The notes under the pieces: generated by a model | Seen by the model: the letters and a program-made list of their open reading frames with translations, nothing else | The model's database searches: none | Told to the model about the DNA's origin: nothing | In this document: positions 11,901 to 21,565 of the stretch, piece by piece | How positions within the stretch are numbered: the first letter of the stretch is position 1 | How the letters are laid out: every line of letters begins with the position of its first letter | NCBI RefSeq assembly: GCF_014837175.1 | Contig: NZ_JACYFR010000003.1 | Coordinates: 310,001-374,000 of the forward strand | Origin: Cellulomonas sp. JH27-2 | GTDB lineage: Bacteria; Actinomycetota; Actinomycetes; Actinomycetales; Cellulomonadaceae | Reading direction: 5' to 3' | DNA length: 64,000 bases | Made by a program: the position numbers and the translations under genes

Positions 11901-11906
11901 CGCAAA

Positions 11907-11912
11907 AACATA
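11907..11912 (-). promoter_or_regulatory. -10 box of the mntA-hepT promoter
   Basis: Read on the minus strand, TATGTT ends 6 bases before the mntA ATG, in the most AT-rich stretch of the neighbourhood. This fits leaderless transcription of the operon. Confidence 0.6.
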
Positions 11913-11925
11913 TCAGATCAGGTAT
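11910..11925. promoter_or_regulatory. Candidate operator of the XRE-MntA protein
   Basis: ATATCAGATCAGGTAT is a 16-base imperfect dyad centred on GATC. It overlaps the -10 box of the mntA promoter, so a bound XRE domain would block transcription. Assignment rests on symmetry and position only. Confidence 0.5.
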
Positions 11926-11998
11926 CACGTCGAGGATGCCGGAGACGCAGCCACGTCGACCGCTCGACGGGCTCGTCCAGCGGAGCTGGTCGCGGTGC

Positions 11999-12004
11999 GA
12001 GGAT
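11999..12004 (+). promoter_or_regulatory. -10-like box for the first PH-domain gene
   Basis: GAGGAT ends 6 bases before ATG 12011. The first base differs from the TANNNT pattern; the GGA could also act as a weak ribosome-binding site. Confidence 0.35.
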
Positions 12005-12010
12005 GGCCCC

Positions 12011-12505
12011 ATGACCTCTCCGAGCGAGCCGTTCGCCCCGGCCGACGTGACGTGGACGGCGGTGTCGCCGCGGTTGGCGGCCGCGCGACTGACGTCGGCG
12101 GCGTTCGTGCTGCTCCCGCTGCTGATCGTGATCGTCGTGATCGCGATCGCTGTGGGCGGGCCGTGGCTGTGGCTGCCGGTGGTCGTCGTGCTCGTCGTCG
12201 GCGTGAGCATCGCGGTGGTGACGCGGCGGCAGGTGCGCGCGATGGGTTACGCGGAGCGCGCCGACGACCTGCTGATCCGGCGCGGCATCATGTTCAGGCA
12301 GATGGTCGTCGTGCCGTACGGCCGCATGCAGTACATCGACGTCACGGCCGGGCCCCTGTCGCGCAAGTTCGGGATCGCGTCGGTGCAGCTGCACACCGCG
12401 GCGTCGGCGACCTCGGCGACGATCCACGGGCTGCCGCCGCAGGAGGCGGCGCGGTTGCGGGAGCGTCTGGCGTCGCGCGGCGAGGCGCGGCTGGCGGGGT
12501 TGTGA
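12011..12505 (+). CDS. PH-domain membrane protein (YdbS-like, bPH2)
   Basis: 164 residues: two transmembrane helices close together (about 29-45 and 50-66), then a bacterial PH-like domain. The core segment GIMFRQMVVVPYGRMQYIDV is the hallmark of the bPH2 (YdbS) family. The ligand is unknown. It is coupled by a 4-base overlap to a larger YdbT-like gene; such pairs are common in Gram-positive bacteria. Confidence 0.85.
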   Translation: MTSPSEPFAPADVTWTAVSPRLAAARLTSAAFVLLPLLIVIVVIAIAVGGPWLWLPVVVVLVVGVSIAVVTRRQVRAMGYAERADDLLIRRGIMFRQMVVVPYGRMQYIDVTAGPLSRKFGIASVQLHTAASATSATIHGLPPQEAARLRERLASRGEARLAGL

Positions 12506-14088
12506 GCGACGGGCGTCTGCCGGACGTCGGCCTCGGGCGTTCGGGGCGGGTGCCGACACCGGCCGAGGACGGTCACTGGCGTCGCATGCACCCGACGACC
12601 CCGGCGATCAAGGGCTGGAAGATCGTCGTCGCGGTCCTGGCCGTGTCCTGGTACCAGCTCGGCGAGAACCTGCGCGAGCTGTCGAAGGTGCACGACGTGC
12701 ACGTGTGGGCGTGGATCCTGGTGGGCCTGGTCGTCGTCGCGCTGATCGTGTCGGTGTACTCGGCGCTGGCGTGGCGGGCCACGAGGTTCAACGTCACCGA
12801 CGACGCCGTGCACCTGCAGACGGGCATCGTGTTCCGCCAGCAGCGACAGGCGCGCCTCGACCGGCTGCAGGCCGTCGACGTGGTGCAGCCGCTGCTCGCG
12901 CGCCTCGTCGGGCTGTCCGAGCTCAAGCTCGAGGTCGCGGGCGGGCACGGGTCCGCGGTGTCGCTCGCGTTCCTCAAGGAGGCGGACGCCGACGCGCTGC
13001 GCACCGAGCTGCTCGCGCTCGCGGCCGGGCTGCAGCGGCCGACGACAGGAGATGAGCCCGGCGTCGCCGAGGCCGACGCACCGATCAAGTCCGCCGTCGA
13101 CGCCGCGCAGGACGTCCCGCCGACGAGGCCGTCGCTCACCAAGCGTCGCGCGCCGGCCGACCCGATCCGCACGGTCTTCAGCGAGGCTCCGGAACGCCCG
13201 GTCTACGAGCTGCCGATGCCGCGCCTGCTGTGGGCGAGCCTGCGCTCGGGGGGTGCGGTGGCGCTGGTCGTGGTGGTCGTCGCGACGGTGGTCGCGATGA
13301 TCCTGGCGCGCGACGTGGGCGCCGCGTTCGTGCTGTTCCCCGCGCTGCTGGGCTCGGCCGGGTTCATGTGGACGCGCATCAACCAGGGCGCCGGGTTCCG
13401 TGCCGCGATCTCGCCCGACGGCATCCGGCTGCGGCACGGCCTGACCGAGTCGCGCGCGCAGACCGTCCCGCCCGGGCGGGTGCAGGCGATCCGGCTGAGC
13501 CAGGGCCTGTGGTGGCGCGGGCCGGACTGGTGGCGCATCGAGATCAACGTGGCGGGGTACGGCCAGAGCAAGGACCAGGCCAGCGAGACGGTCCTGCACC
13601 CGGTCGCGACTCTCGCCGAGGCCATGACCGCCGTGTGGCTCGTGCTCCCCGACCTGGGCGTGCCCGACCCGCAGGCCACCCTCGACGCCGCCCTGCACGG
13701 CCGCGACGACGACGGCGGCTTCACCCCCGCCCCGCGCCGCGCCCGCTGGGTCGACCCGCTGGGCTGGCGCCGGCACGGCGTGCTGGTCACCGAGCGCGCG
13801 CTGCTGGCCCGCTCGGGCCGGTTCACGCGGCAGCTCGACCTCGTCCCGCACGAGCGCACGCAGTCGTTGGGCCTCGCGCAGGGGCCGGTGCAGCGCCGGC
13901 TGGGCCTCGCGTCGTTCGTCGTCCACTCCACACCCGGGCCGGTCAGCGCCTCGGTCTCGCACCTCGACGGGCACGTCGCCGCCGCGCTGCTCGACGAGCA
14001 GGCCGCGCGGGCCCGCACCGCGCGCGCGGTCGCGGCCCCGGAGCAGTGGATGACGGCGCCCGACGTGCATCCCGGACCGGCCGCATGA
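12502..14088 (+). CDS. PH-domain membrane protein with repeated bPH2 domains (YdbT-like)
   Basis: 528 residues. Hydrophobic pairs near residues 38-55 and 72-92 and again near 248-290 separate bPH2 domains; each domain begins with the DLLxRxG / [18 protein letters not shown] type signature, and a last one lies near residues 420-500. The N-terminal about 35 residues are charged and probably cytosolic. Overlap with both neighbours (GTGA upstream, ATGA downstream) implies one operon running into the DUF2520 gene and panC. Role unknown. Confidence 0.85.
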   Translation: MSDGRLPDVGLGRSGRVPTPAEDGHWRRMHPTTPAIKGWKIVVAVLAVSWYQLGENLRELSKVHDVHVWAWILVGLVVVALIVSVYSALAWRATRFNVTDDAVHLQTGIVFRQQRQARLDRLQAVDVVQPLLARLVGLSELKLEVAGGHGSAVSLAFLKEADADALRTELLALAAGLQRPTTGDEPGVAEADAPIKSAVDAAQDVPPTRPSLTKRRAPADPIRTVFSEAPERPVYELPMPRLLWASLRSGGAVALVVVVVATVVAMILARDVGAAFVLFPALLGSAGFMWTRINQGAGFRAAISPDGIRLRHGLTESRAQTVPPGRVQAIRLSQGLWWRGPDWWRIEINVAGYGQSKDQASETVLHPVATLAEAMTAVWLVLPDLGVPDPQATLDAALHGRDDDGGFTPAPRRARWVDPLGWRRHGVLVTERALLARSGRFTRQLDLVPHERTQSLGLAQGPVQRRLGLASFVVHSTPGPVSASVSHLDGHVAAALLDEQAARARTARAVAAPEQWMTAPDVHPGPAA

Positions 14089-15119
14089 GCGAGCCGTCCC
14101 GCCGTCCTGGGCGGCTCGGCGTCGGGGTCGTCGGCGCGGGTCGCGTGGGAGCGGTGCTGGGGTCCGCGCTGCGCGCGGCCGGCCACCCCGTCGTCGCCGT
14201 CAGCGCGGTGTCCGCCGAGTCGCGCGAGCGGGCCGAGCAGCTGCTGCCCGGCGTACCCGTCCTGGACGTCCCCGAGGTGGTGCGGCGCTCGGAGCTGGTG
14301 CTGCTGGCGGTGCCCGACGACGCGCTCGGGCCGCTGGTCGCCGGCCTGGCGGAGACGGGCGCGTGGCAGGCGGGGCAGATCGTCGCGCACACGTCCGGCC
14401 GGTTCGGCGTGGGTGTCCTGGACCCGGCGCGCGCCGCCGGCGTCATCCCGCTGGCGCTGCACCCCGCGATGACGTTCACGGGCACCTCGCTGGACCTGAC
14501 GCGGCTGGTCGGGGCGTCGTTCGCCGTCACCGCCCCCGCGCCCGTGCTGCCCATCGGCCAGGCGCTCGTCGTCGAGATCGGCGCGGAACCCGTGGTGCTC
14601 GACGAGGACGCCCGCGGGCTCTACCACGCGGCGCTGGCGCACGGCTCGAACCACCTCGTCGTCCTCGTCGCGCAGGCCGCGCAGGCGCTGGCCGCCGCGG
14701 GCGTCGACGACCCCGGCCGCATGCTCGCGCCCCTGCTCGAGGCCGCGCTCGACGGTGCGCTGCGCGCCGAGTCCGGCCCGGCCGCCGAGCGGGGCGTCGG
14801 GGCCATCAGCGCGCTGACCGGTCCCGTGCGCCGCGGCGACGCCGGGACGGTGCGCGAGCACGAGGTCGCCCTGGGCGCGCTCGCGGCCGCCAGCGGGGCG
14901 GTCGACGTCGTGGCCGGGTACCGTGCTCTGGCGCGGTCCGCCGCCGGACGAGCCCTGGCCGCGGGCCTGATCTCCCCGGCCGCCGCGTCGGACGTCCTCG
15001 ATGCGCTCCACGATGCGACGCAGGACACAGCCGCCGCGCAGAGCCCGACGGGCATCGATCCGGGTCTGGGATCGTTGGACCAGGACGAGACCACCGACCG
15101 ACCGGAGGACGACGAGTGA
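14085..15119 (+). CDS. Rossmann-fold DUF2520 protein (NADP-binding, panC-linked)
   Basis: 344 residues. A GxGxxG dinucleotide fold opens the protein ([14 protein letters not shown]). A ketopantoate-reductase-like middle (HPAMTFTG) and a helical DUF2520 C-terminal domain follow, with an acidic tail. The gene sits directly upstream of panC with a GTGA overlap, as in many actinobacteria. A redox role near pantothenate synthesis is a guess from context; a true ketopantoate reductase (PanE) activity is not shown. Confidence 0.8.
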   Translation: MSEPSRRPGRLGVGVVGAGRVGAVLGSALRAAGHPVVAVSAVSAESRERAEQLLPGVPVLDVPEVVRRSELVLLAVPDDALGPLVAGLAETGAWQAGQIVAHTSGRFGVGVLDPARAAGVIPLALHPAMTFTGTSLDLTRLVGASFAVTAPAPVLPIGQALVVEIGAEPVVLDEDARGLYHAALAHGSNHLVVLVAQAAQALAAAGVDDPGRMLAPLLEAALDGALRAESGPAAERGVGAISALTGPVRRGDAGTVREHEVALGALAAASGAVDVVAGYRALARSAAGRALAAGLISPAAASDVLDALHDATQDTAAAQSPTGIDPGLGSLDQDETTDRPEDDE

Positions 15120-16009
15120 CCGGGACGCCTACGCTCGCCCGCACGCGCGACGAGCTCGCCGCCGCGCTCGCGGCGCAGGACCTGGCGCCCGTGCGCGGCA
15201 ACCCCCACCGCCGCGCCGTCGTCATGACCATGGGCGCGCTGCACGCCGGCCACCTCTCGCTCGTCGAGCAGGCCCGCACGCTCGCGGACCAGGTGGTCGT
15301 CACCATCTTCGTCAACCCGCTGCAGTTCGCGCCCACCGAGGACCTGGCCCGCTACCCGCGGGACCTGGACCGCGACCTGGAGCTGCTCACCGGTCCAGGT
15401 CTGCTGGGCGCCGACGACGTCGTCTTCACGCCCGACGTCGACGTCATGTACCCGGGCGGCGACCCGATCGTGCGCGTCACCGCGGGTGCGATCGGCGACG
15501 TGCTCGAGGGCGCGGAGCGTCCCGGGCACCTGGACGGCGTGCTCACCGTCGTGCTCAAGCTGCTGCACCTGACGCAGCCGGACGTGGCGATCTTCGGCGA
15601 GAAGGACGCCCAGCAGCTCGCGGCGGTGCGGCGCATGGTCCGCGACCTCGAGGTGGGCGTGCAGGTGGTCGGCGGCACGCTGGTGCGCGACGACGACGGC
15701 CTCGCGCTGTCCAGCCGCAACGCCTACCTGTCGGCCGAGCAGCGCGCACAGGCGCTGGCGCTGTCCGCCGCGCTGCGGGCCGGCGTGGCGGCGTCCGACG
15801 AAGGCCGCCACGCCGTGCTCAACGCCACCCGCGCGGCGCTGGCACCCGTCGACGAGATCGGCTACGTGGCCCTCGTCGACCCCGACACCTTCACCGACGC
15901 GACCACGGGCCCCGCGCTCCTGCTCCTCGCCGCCCGCGTCGGCGCCACCCGCTTGATCGACAACACCGCGCTCGTGCTGGGCGCCGACGACGGGGAGGCC
16001 CGCTCATGA
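15116..16009 (+). CDS. panC: Pantothenate synthetase
   Basis: 297 residues. Ligates pantoate and beta-alanine with ATP to make pantothenate, the coenzyme A precursor. The cytidylyltransferase-type ATP motif is ALHAGHLS (residues 41-48), followed by [17 protein letters not shown] and the KMSKS-equivalent LSSRN. GTG 15116 overlaps the previous stop. It is followed by panD through an ATGA overlap, so both late pantothenate enzymes come from one transcript. Confidence 0.95.
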   Translation: MTGTPTLARTRDELAAALAAQDLAPVRGNPHRRAVVMTMGALHAGHLSLVEQARTLADQVVVTIFVNPLQFAPTEDLARYPRDLDRDLELLTGPGLLGADDVVFTPDVDVMYPGGDPIVRVTAGAIGDVLEGAERPGHLDGVLTVVLKLLHLTQPDVAIFGEKDAQQLAAVRRMVRDLEVGVQVVGGTLVRDDDGLALSSRNAYLSAEQRAQALALSAALRAGVAASDEGRHAVLNATRAALAPVDEIGYVALVDPDTFTDATTGPALLLLAARVGATRLIDNTALVLGADDGEARS

Positions 16010-16533
16010 CCACCCTCCAGCGCACGATGATGACCGGCAAGATCCACCGCGCGACGGTGACCCAGGCGGACCTGCACTACGTCGGCTCGGTCACCGTGGA
16101 CGCCGACCTGCTCGCCGCGGCGGACCTGCTGCCCGGGCAGCAGGTCGACATCGTCGACGTCACCAACGGCTCCCGCCTGATCACGTACGCGATCGCGGGC
16201 GAGGCCGGCTCCGGGCAGATCTGCATCAACGGCGCCGCCGCGCACCTGGTGCACCCGGGCGATGTCGTCATCCTCATCGCCTACGGGCTGATGTCCGACG
16301 CCGAGGCGCGCACGTACTCCCCGCACGTGGTGCTGGTCGACTCCGAGAACCGGATCGTCGACATGTCCGAGGACCCCGGCCAGGTGCCGCCCGAGTGGAC
16401 CGAGCAGTCCGGTCTGGTGGGCAGCGGCGTCCCTTTCGCCCGCGGGCGTGAGCTCGTCGAGCACCCGCGTGAGCTCACTCCCGGCCAGCACTCGGGCACC
16501 GCCTCCGGCACGCCTTCCGGCACCGCTCGGTGA
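16006..16533 (+). CDS. panD: Aspartate 1-decarboxylase
   Basis: 175 residues. Makes beta-alanine from aspartate for PanC. The proenzyme cleaves itself between G27 and S28 (YVGSVTVD) to form the catalytic pyruvoyl group; K13 region (GKIHRA), R54-type and Y58-type segments are present. The family is normally near 120-140 residues; here about 40 extra residues form a Pro/Gly/Ser/Thr-rich tail ending in SGTxSGT repeats. The stop overlaps the nadB start. Confidence 0.95.
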   Translation: MTTLQRTMMTGKIHRATVTQADLHYVGSVTVDADLLAAADLLPGQQVDIVDVTNGSRLITYAIAGEAGSGQICINGAAAHLVHPGDVVILIAYGLMSDAEARTYSPHVVLVDSENRIVDMSEDPGQVPPEWTEQSGLVGSGVPFARGRELVEHPRELTPGQHSGTASGTPSGTAR

Positions 16534-18245
16534 GCGCCGCACCACCTGTGGCACCCCGGCTCGCCCGGCGCCTCGCGGCGCCGCAGCCCGGCTGGACCGT
16601 CCAGGCCGACGCGGTCGTCGTCGGCTCCGGGATCGCCGGCCTGACCGCCGCGCTCGAGCTGCGCACGCGCGTGCCGCGCGTCCTGCTCGTCACCAAGGAC
16701 ACGCTCGCGTCCGGCTCGACGGTGTGGGCGCAGGGCGGCATCGCCGCGGCGCTCGACCCGTCGGACTCGCCCGCCGCGCACCTGGCCGACACGCTCGTGG
16801 CCGGCGCGGGCGTGTGCGACCCGCGCGCGGTCGAGGTGCTGGTCACCGAGGGCCCGGCGCGCGTGCGCGAGCTCGTCGCGCGCGGCGCGGTCTTCGACAC
16901 GACGCCCGACGGCAGCATCTCCCTGACCCGCGAGGGCGGCCACCACGCCGATCGCATCGCCCACGCCGGCGGTGACGCCACGGGTGCGGAGATCTCCCGC
17001 GCGCTCGTCGCGCAGATCGAGGCCGTGCGCGACGACCCGGGCATCGAGGTCATCGAGCACGCGCTGGTGCTCGACGTGCTGACGGGCCCGCCGGGTCCGG
17101 ACGGGACGCCCGGCGCCGCGTGCGGCGTGACGCTCCACGTCATCGGTGAGGGGCAGCGCGACGGCGTCGGGGCTGCGCTGGGCCGCGCGGTCGTGCTCGC
17201 CACCGGCGGCATCGGGCAGGTGTTCCGCTCCTCGACCAACCCCGTCCAGGCCACGGGCGACGGCATCGCGGCCGCCCTGCGCGCGGGCGCCGTGCTGGGC
17301 GACATCGAGTTCGTGCAGTTCCACCCCACCGTGCTGTGGCTCGGCTCCGGGGTGAAGGGACAGCTCACGCTCGTGTCCGAGGCCGTGCGCGGCGAGGGTG
17401 CGCTGCTCCTCGACACCGACGGCGTGCGGTTCATGCCCGACGTGCACCCCATGGCCGAGCTCGCCCCGCGCGACGTCGTCGCGCACGCCATCGTCCGCCG
17501 CATGGCGGAGACCGGCTCGGACCACGTCTGGCTCGACACCCGCCACCTGGGTGGGGAGTTCCTGCGCAAGCGGTTCCCGACGATCAACGAGCGGCTTCTC
17601 GAGCACGGCATCGACATGGCCACCGAGCTCGTCCCCGTCGCCCCCGCGCAGCACTACCACTCGGGCGGGGTCGTCGCGGACCTCGTCGGGCGGACGTCCG
17701 TGCGCGGCCTGTACGCCGTCGGTGAGGTCGCGTGCACGGGCGTGCACGGCGCCAACCGGCTCGCGTCCAACTCACTTCTCGAGGGCCTGGTCTTCGCCAC
17801 GCGGGCCGCGCGGGACATCGCCCGACGTGTCGCCGACGGCTCGCTGCCGCAGGTCGAGCCGTCGCCGCGGACCGGCGACGAGGCGCTCGTGGCTGCCGCC
17901 GCCCGCGCGCGCGTGCAGCGCATCGCCTCCGACGGTCCGGGCGTGGTGCGCTCCGGCGACGGTCTGCGCACGGCGCTCGGCGCGCTCGGGCGCGTCCCCA
18001 CCGACGCGCAGGACCGGCACGACGACGGTCGTCGGCTGGCCGCGCCCCAGGTCGCCGAGTGGGAGACCACCAACATCCACCAGGTCGCGACCGTCCTGTC
18101 CTACGCGGCACTGTTGCGCGAGGAGAGCCGCGGCGGGCACTCCCGCACGGACTTCCCCGAGCCGGTCGAGGCCTGGCGCGAACGCCTGAACCTGTCCCTC
18201 ACCCCGACGGGCACCCTCTCGGCCACCCGCGCCCCGCTCGCCTGA
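16530..18245 (+). CDS. nadB: L-aspartate oxidase
   Basis: 571 residues. FAD enzyme that oxidises L-aspartate to iminoaspartate, the first step of de novo NAD synthesis. The FAD-binding [10 protein letters not shown] (32-41), HPTVLW and the active-site EAVRGEGA region are present, with a helical C-terminal domain. GTG 16530 overlaps the panD stop. nadC follows after 174 bases with its own promoter-like box. A nadA gene is not seen in this window. Confidence 0.95.
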   Translation: MSAAPPVAPRLARRLAAPQPGWTVQADAVVVGSGIAGLTAALELRTRVPRVLLVTKDTLASGSTVWAQGGIAAALDPSDSPAAHLADTLVAGAGVCDPRAVEVLVTEGPARVRELVARGAVFDTTPDGSISLTREGGHHADRIAHAGGDATGAEISRALVAQIEAVRDDPGIEVIEHALVLDVLTGPPGPDGTPGAACGVTLHVIGEGQRDGVGAALGRAVVLATGGIGQVFRSSTNPVQATGDGIAAALRAGAVLGDIEFVQFHPTVLWLGSGVKGQLTLVSEAVRGEGALLLDTDGVRFMPDVHPMAELAPRDVVAHAIVRRMAETGSDHVWLDTRHLGGEFLRKRFPTINERLLEHGIDMATELVPVAPAQHYHSGGVVADLVGRTSVRGLYAVGEVACTGVHGANRLASNSLLEGLVFATRAARDIARRVADGSLPQVEPSPRTGDEALVAAAARARVQRIASDGPGVVRSGDGLRTALGALGRVPTDAQDRHDDGRRLAAPQVAEWETTNIHQVATVLSYAALLREESRGGHSRTDFPEPVEAWRERLNLSLTPTGTLSATRAPLA

Positions 18246-18281
18246 CTGCGCCCGCGTAGCTCACGGCGCCCGCGCGGCACG

Positions 18282-18350
18282 TGGATGCAGGGATGGTTGC
18301 AGCACGCACGCCCCTGGCGGTCGCGCCCGATGCAACCATCCCTGCATCCA
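18282..18350. repeat. Perfect 20-base palindromic repeat with 29-base loop, copy 2
   Basis: The arms TGGATGCAGGGATGGTTGCA (18282-18301) and TGCAACCATCCCTGCATCCA (18331-18350) are exact inverted copies. A related, less perfect copy with the same arm and loop lengths lies at 432-500. It sits in the 174-base gap between nadB and nadC. The long loop is unlike a simple rho-independent terminator. Confidence 0.8.
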
Positions 18351-18407
18351 TGGGCGGCGGAACGCGGTGCAGGGGGCGGTCGGTGCGGGGTCGTGCGGCG
18401 TGGCGGG

Positions 18408-18413
18408 TAGCGT
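18408..18413 (+). promoter_or_regulatory. -10-like box for nadC
   Basis: TAGCGT ends 6 bases before the GTG at 18420. nadC may thus be transcribed independently of nadB, downstream of the palindrome. Confidence 0.5.
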
Positions 18414-18419
18414 GGGCGG

Positions 18420-19328
18420 GTGCTCGATGCGTCTGCCGTGCTGCCCGGCGATCCTGGTCCCGACCCCGCGGCGATCGATCGGGTGGTGACGGCTGCGCTC
18501 GACGAGGACCTGGGTGCGGCCCCCGGCCGTGACGTGACGTCCCAGGCCACCATCTCGCCCGACGAGCAGGGCGTGGCGGATCTCGTCGCACGGGCCGACG
18601 GCGTCGTCGCGGGGCTCATTGTCGTGCCCGTGGTGCTGGATGCCGTCGCGGAGCGGCTCGGCCTGGCCCGGGCCGTCGTCGACGTCGTCGTCCCCGACGG
18701 CACCGCCGTGACGCGCGGCGACGTGCTCGCGCACCTGCGCGGGCCGGTGCAGGTGCTGCTGGTCGCCGAGCGCACGCTGCTCAACCTCGCGTCGCGCGCG
18801 TCGGGCGTCGCCACGCACACGCGCCGCTGGGCCGATGCGCTGGCCGGCACGGGCGCGCTCGTCCTCGACACCCGCAAGACCACGCCCGGCCTGCGCGCGC
18901 TCGAGAAGTACGCCGTGCGCTGCGGCGGCGGCACCAACAAGCGCATGGGCCTGTACGACGTCGCGATGGTCAAGGACAACCACGTCGCGGCGGCAGGCTC
19001 GGTGACCGCGGCCGTGCGGGCCGTGCAGGAGCGGTTCCCCGACGTCGCGATCCAGGTGGAGGCCGACACGGCCGAGCAGGCGCTCGAGGCCGTCGCTGCC
19101 GGCGCGCGCTTCCTGCTGCTCGACAACATGCCGACCCCGCTGCTCGGCGACGTGGTCGCCGCGGTGCGGGCCGTCGACGACACCGTCGAGCTCGAGGCCA
19201 CCGGCAACCTGACCCTGGACCGGGCGCGGGAGGTCGCGACGACGGGCGTCGACTACCTGTCCGTCGGCGGCCTGACCCACAGCTCGCCCATCCTGGACCT
19301 GGCCCTGGACCTGGCGCCCACCCCGTGA
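18420..19328 (+). CDS. nadC: Nicotinate-nucleotide diphosphorylase (quinolinate phosphoribosyltransferase)
   Basis: 302 residues. Joins quinolinate and PRPP to nicotinate mononucleotide with loss of CO2. Signature DTRKTTPGLRALEKYAV and the following GGGTNKRMGLYD and KDNH segments contact substrate; the late EATGNL and SVGGLTHS strands belong to the type II PRTase barrel. GTG 18420 is set by the close -10 box. A short 56-base gap leads to lysS; no coaX is found there. Confidence 0.95.
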   Translation: MLDASAVLPGDPGPDPAAIDRVVTAALDEDLGAAPGRDVTSQATISPDEQGVADLVARADGVVAGLIVVPVVLDAVAERLGLARAVVDVVVPDGTAVTRGDVLAHLRGPVQVLLVAERTLLNLASRASGVATHTRRWADALAGTGALVLDTRKTTPGLRALEKYAVRCGGGTNKRMGLYDVAMVKDNHVAAAGSVTAAVRAVQERFPDVAIQVEADTAEQALEAVAAGARFLLLDNMPTPLLGDVVAAVRAVDDTVELEATGNLTLDRAREVATTGVDYLSVGGLTHSSPILDLALDLAPTP

Positions 19329-19372
19329 CGGGTCAGACACCGCCGGGGGCCGGGACGCCCAGAAGGCGTCGG

Positions 19373-19378
19373 TAGGAT
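19373..19378 (+). promoter_or_regulatory. -10-like box for lysS
   Basis: TAGGAT ends 6 bases before the GTG at 19385, a clean leaderless arrangement. Confidence 0.55.
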
Positions 19379-19384
19379 CACGGG

Positions 19385-20899
19385 GTGAGCGAAGCACCCC
19401 AGATCCCGGCCGAGGACGACACCCCGGAGCAGATCCGCATCCGGCGGGACAAGCGCACCCGGCTGCTGGCGGAGGGCACCGAGGCCTACCCGGTCTCCGT
19501 GCCGCGCACGCACACCATCGCTCAGGTCCGTGCCGACTACCCGGACCTGGAGCCGGGGACCGAGACGGACGACGAGGTGGGCGTGGCCGGTCGCGTCGTC
19601 TTCCTGCGCAACACCGGCAAGCTGTGCTTCGCGACGCTGCAGGACGGTGAGGGCAACCGCCTGCAGGCCATGCTCAGCCTGGCCGCCGTGGGCGAGGAGA
19701 GCCTGGCGGCGTTCAAGACCGACATCGACCTGGGCGACCACCTGTTCGTGCACGGCAGGGTCATCGCGTCGCGTCGCGGTGAGCTGTCGGTGTTCGCCGA
19801 CGAGTGGCGCCTGGCCGCCAAGGCGATCCGCCCGCTGCCCAACCTGTACGAGGGCACGGAGCTGTCCGAGGAGGCGCGGGTCCGCCAGCGCTACGTCGAC
19901 CTGGTGGTCAGCCAGCGCTCGCGCGACATGGTGCGCCAGCGGGCCGCCGTCCTGCGCTCGGTGCGCGAGAACCTCTACCGCCGTCAGTACATCGAGGTCG
20001 AGACCCCGATGCTCCAGGTGCGGCCGGAGGGCGCCGCGGCGCGTCAGTTCGAGACGCACATGAATGCATTCGACATCCCGTTGTTCCTGCGTATCGCGCC
20101 GGAGCTGTTCCTGAAGCGTGCGGCCGTGGGTGGTGTGGAGCGCGTCTTCGAGATCAACCGCAACTTCCGGAACGAGGGCGTCGACGCGACGCACTCGCCG
20201 GAGTTCGCGATGCTCGAGGCGTACGAGGCCTACGGCGATTACGACACCATGGCCGCGATGACGCAGGACCTGGTGCAGACCGCCGCTGCCGAAGCATTTG
20301 GGTCCACCGTCCTGACGCTTGCCGACGGCAGCGAGTACGACGTCGGTGGCGAATGGACGCACCTGACGATGTACGACTCGTTGAGTGATGCGCTGGGCAA
20401 CGAGATCACGCACGACACCGACGACGAGACATTGTTGCGGTTGTTGGAGAAGGCTGAGATCGAGCTCGCGCCCGCGCAGCGCAACCACGGCAAGATGGTC
20501 GAGGAGCTCTGGGAGCACCACGTCGGTTCCACGCTCGTGGCGCCGACGTTCGTCCGGGACTTCCCGGTGGAGACGTCGCCCCTGACGCGCGACCACCGCA
20601 CCAAGCGTGGCCTCGTCGAGAAGTGGGACCTGTACGTGCGCGGCATGGAGCTCGCCACCGCGTACTCCGAGCTCGTCGACCCCGTCATCCAGCGGGAGCG
20701 CTTCGAGGCCCAGGCCGCGCTCGCCGCCCGCGGCGACGACGAGGCCATGCGGATCGACGAGGACTTCCTGACCGCCATGGAGTTCGCGATGCCACCGTCG
20801 GGCGGAATGGGCATGGGCATCGACCGCCTGCTCATCGCGCTCACCGGTCGCGGAATTCGCGACACCATCCTTTTCCCGCTCGTGAAGCCGCAGGTCTGA
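19385..20899 (+). CDS. lysS: Lysyl-tRNA synthetase (class II)
   Basis: 504 residues, full length. An N-terminal OB-fold anticodon-binding domain (about 60-170) precedes the class II core. Motif 2 ([11 protein letters not shown]) and motif 3 ([13 protein letters not shown]) are intact. The stretch from about 20040 to 20450 has more A/T third positions than its neighbours. The gene ends 5 bases before a microprotein gene and then lsr2, a conserved actinobacterial order. Confidence 0.97.
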   Translation: MSEAPQIPAEDDTPEQIRIRRDKRTRLLAEGTEAYPVSVPRTHTIAQVRADYPDLEPGTETDDEVGVAGRVVFLRNTGKLCFATLQDGEGNRLQAMLSLAAVGEESLAAFKTDIDLGDHLFVHGRVIASRRGELSVFADEWRLAAKAIRPLPNLYEGTELSEEARVRQRYVDLVVSQRSRDMVRQRAAVLRSVRENLYRRQYIEVETPMLQVRPEGAAARQFETHMNAFDIPLFLRIAPELFLKRAAVGGVERVFEINRNFRNEGVDATHSPEFAMLEAYEAYGDYDTMAAMTQDLVQTAAAEAFGSTVLTLADGSEYDVGGEWTHLTMYDSLSDALGNEITHDTDDETLLRLLEKAEIELAPAQRNHGKMVEELWEHHVGSTLVAPTFVRDFPVETSPLTRDHRTKRGLVEKWDLYVRGMELATAYSELVDPVIQRERFEAQAALAARGDDEAMRIDEDFLTAMEFAMPPSGGMGMGIDRLLIALTGRGIRDTILFPLVKPQV

Positions 20900-20904
20900 G
20901 CGCC

Positions 20905-21090
20905 ATGGGTGAGTGGGGACCGGCTCTCGCCGCGCTGATTCCGTCGATCGGCGTCGGTGTCCTGTTCTGGTTCGGGATGCGCGCCGTCATCAACGCTGAC
21001 CGGACGGAGCGGCAGGCGTTGGCGAGAATGGATGCCGCGGAACGGGACGCCGAGCGTGCCGATGCGGAAAAGAATACGCCGAACGTTTGA
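20905..21090 (+). CDS. Single-pass membrane microprotein
   Basis: 61 residues: a short N-terminus, one transmembrane helix (about 7-27), then a charged helix rich in Glu, Arg and Ala. The ATG follows the lysS stop by 5 bases, so it is probably translated from the lysS mRNA. Its stop overlaps the lsr2 -35 hexamer. I recognise no named family; a small protein at this place is common in related genomes. Function unknown. Confidence 0.7.
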   Translation: MGEWGPALAALIPSIGVGVLFWFGMRAVINADRTERQALARMDAAERDAERADAEKNTPNV

Positions 21091-21116
21091 CGATTGTCCG
21101 ATTCCGGTGCGATAGT
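21087..21116 (+). promoter_or_regulatory. lsr2 promoter
   Basis: TTGACG (21087-21092) and GATAGT (21111-21116) are separated by 18 bases, a near-consensus housekeeping promoter. It leaves a 5' leader of roughly 50 bases before the lsr2 ATG, with GGAG near 21168. Confidence 0.7.
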
Positions 21117-21175
21117 AGCGGTGCCCCGGCATATCCCGTCGGGCGCATCGACCGTATTCGTGAATCGGAGCTCAC

Positions 21176-21508
21176 ATGGCACAGAAGGTTCAGGTCCTGC
21201 TCGTGGACGACGTCGACGGCACCGACGCCGACGAGACGGTGACCTTCGGTCTGGACGGCGTCACCTACGAGATCGACCTCACGACCGCCCGCGCCGCCGA
21301 GCTGCGTGACGCCCTGGCCACCTGGGTCGGTCACGCCCGCAAGGTCGGTGCGCGTTCCACCACCGCCCGTCCCGCCCGCTCCGGCGGACGCCGCACCGCC
21401 TCGGACGCGCACGCCGTCCGCGAGTGGGCCAAGTCCCAGGGGCTGGCCGTCTCCGAGCGCGGCCGCATCTCGGCCGAGGTCCGCGCCGCCTTTGAGGCCG
21501 CGAACTGA
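21176..21508 (+). CDS. lsr2: Lsr2 nucleoid-associated xenogeneic silencer
   Basis: 110 residues, typical length. Lsr2 is the actinobacterial H-NS counterpart: it bridges DNA and silences AT-rich genes. The N-terminal dimerisation strand (VQVLLVDDVDG, then VTFGLDG) and the C-terminal DNA-binding domain with the AT-hook-like RGR (95-97) are present. A basic linker (61-75) joins them. It has its own strong promoter and a 24-base-pair terminator hairpin, as suits an abundant protein. Confidence 0.96.
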   Translation: MAQKVQVLLVDDVDGTDADETVTFGLDGVTYEIDLTTARAAELRDALATWVGHARKVGARSTTARPARSGGRRTASDAHAVREWAKSQGLAVSERGRISAEVRAAFEAAN

Positions 21509-21512
21509 TCTC

Positions 21513-21564
21513 GCGCACGCACGAGGGGGCCCCGGCATCCGCCGGGGCCCCCTCGTGCGTGCGC
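21513..21564. terminator. Strong bidirectional terminator between lsr2 and xylB
   Basis: The 24-base arms 21513-21536 and 21541-21564 are perfect inverted copies around the loop ATCC. It lies just after the lsr2 stop and ends 1 base before the xylB stop codon on the other strand. Confidence 0.85.
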
Positions 21565-21565
21565 G

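Noticed and set aside
18282..18350. CRISPR-like repeat pair
   Set aside because: The two arms are inverted, not direct, and there is only one spacer-sized interval per locus.
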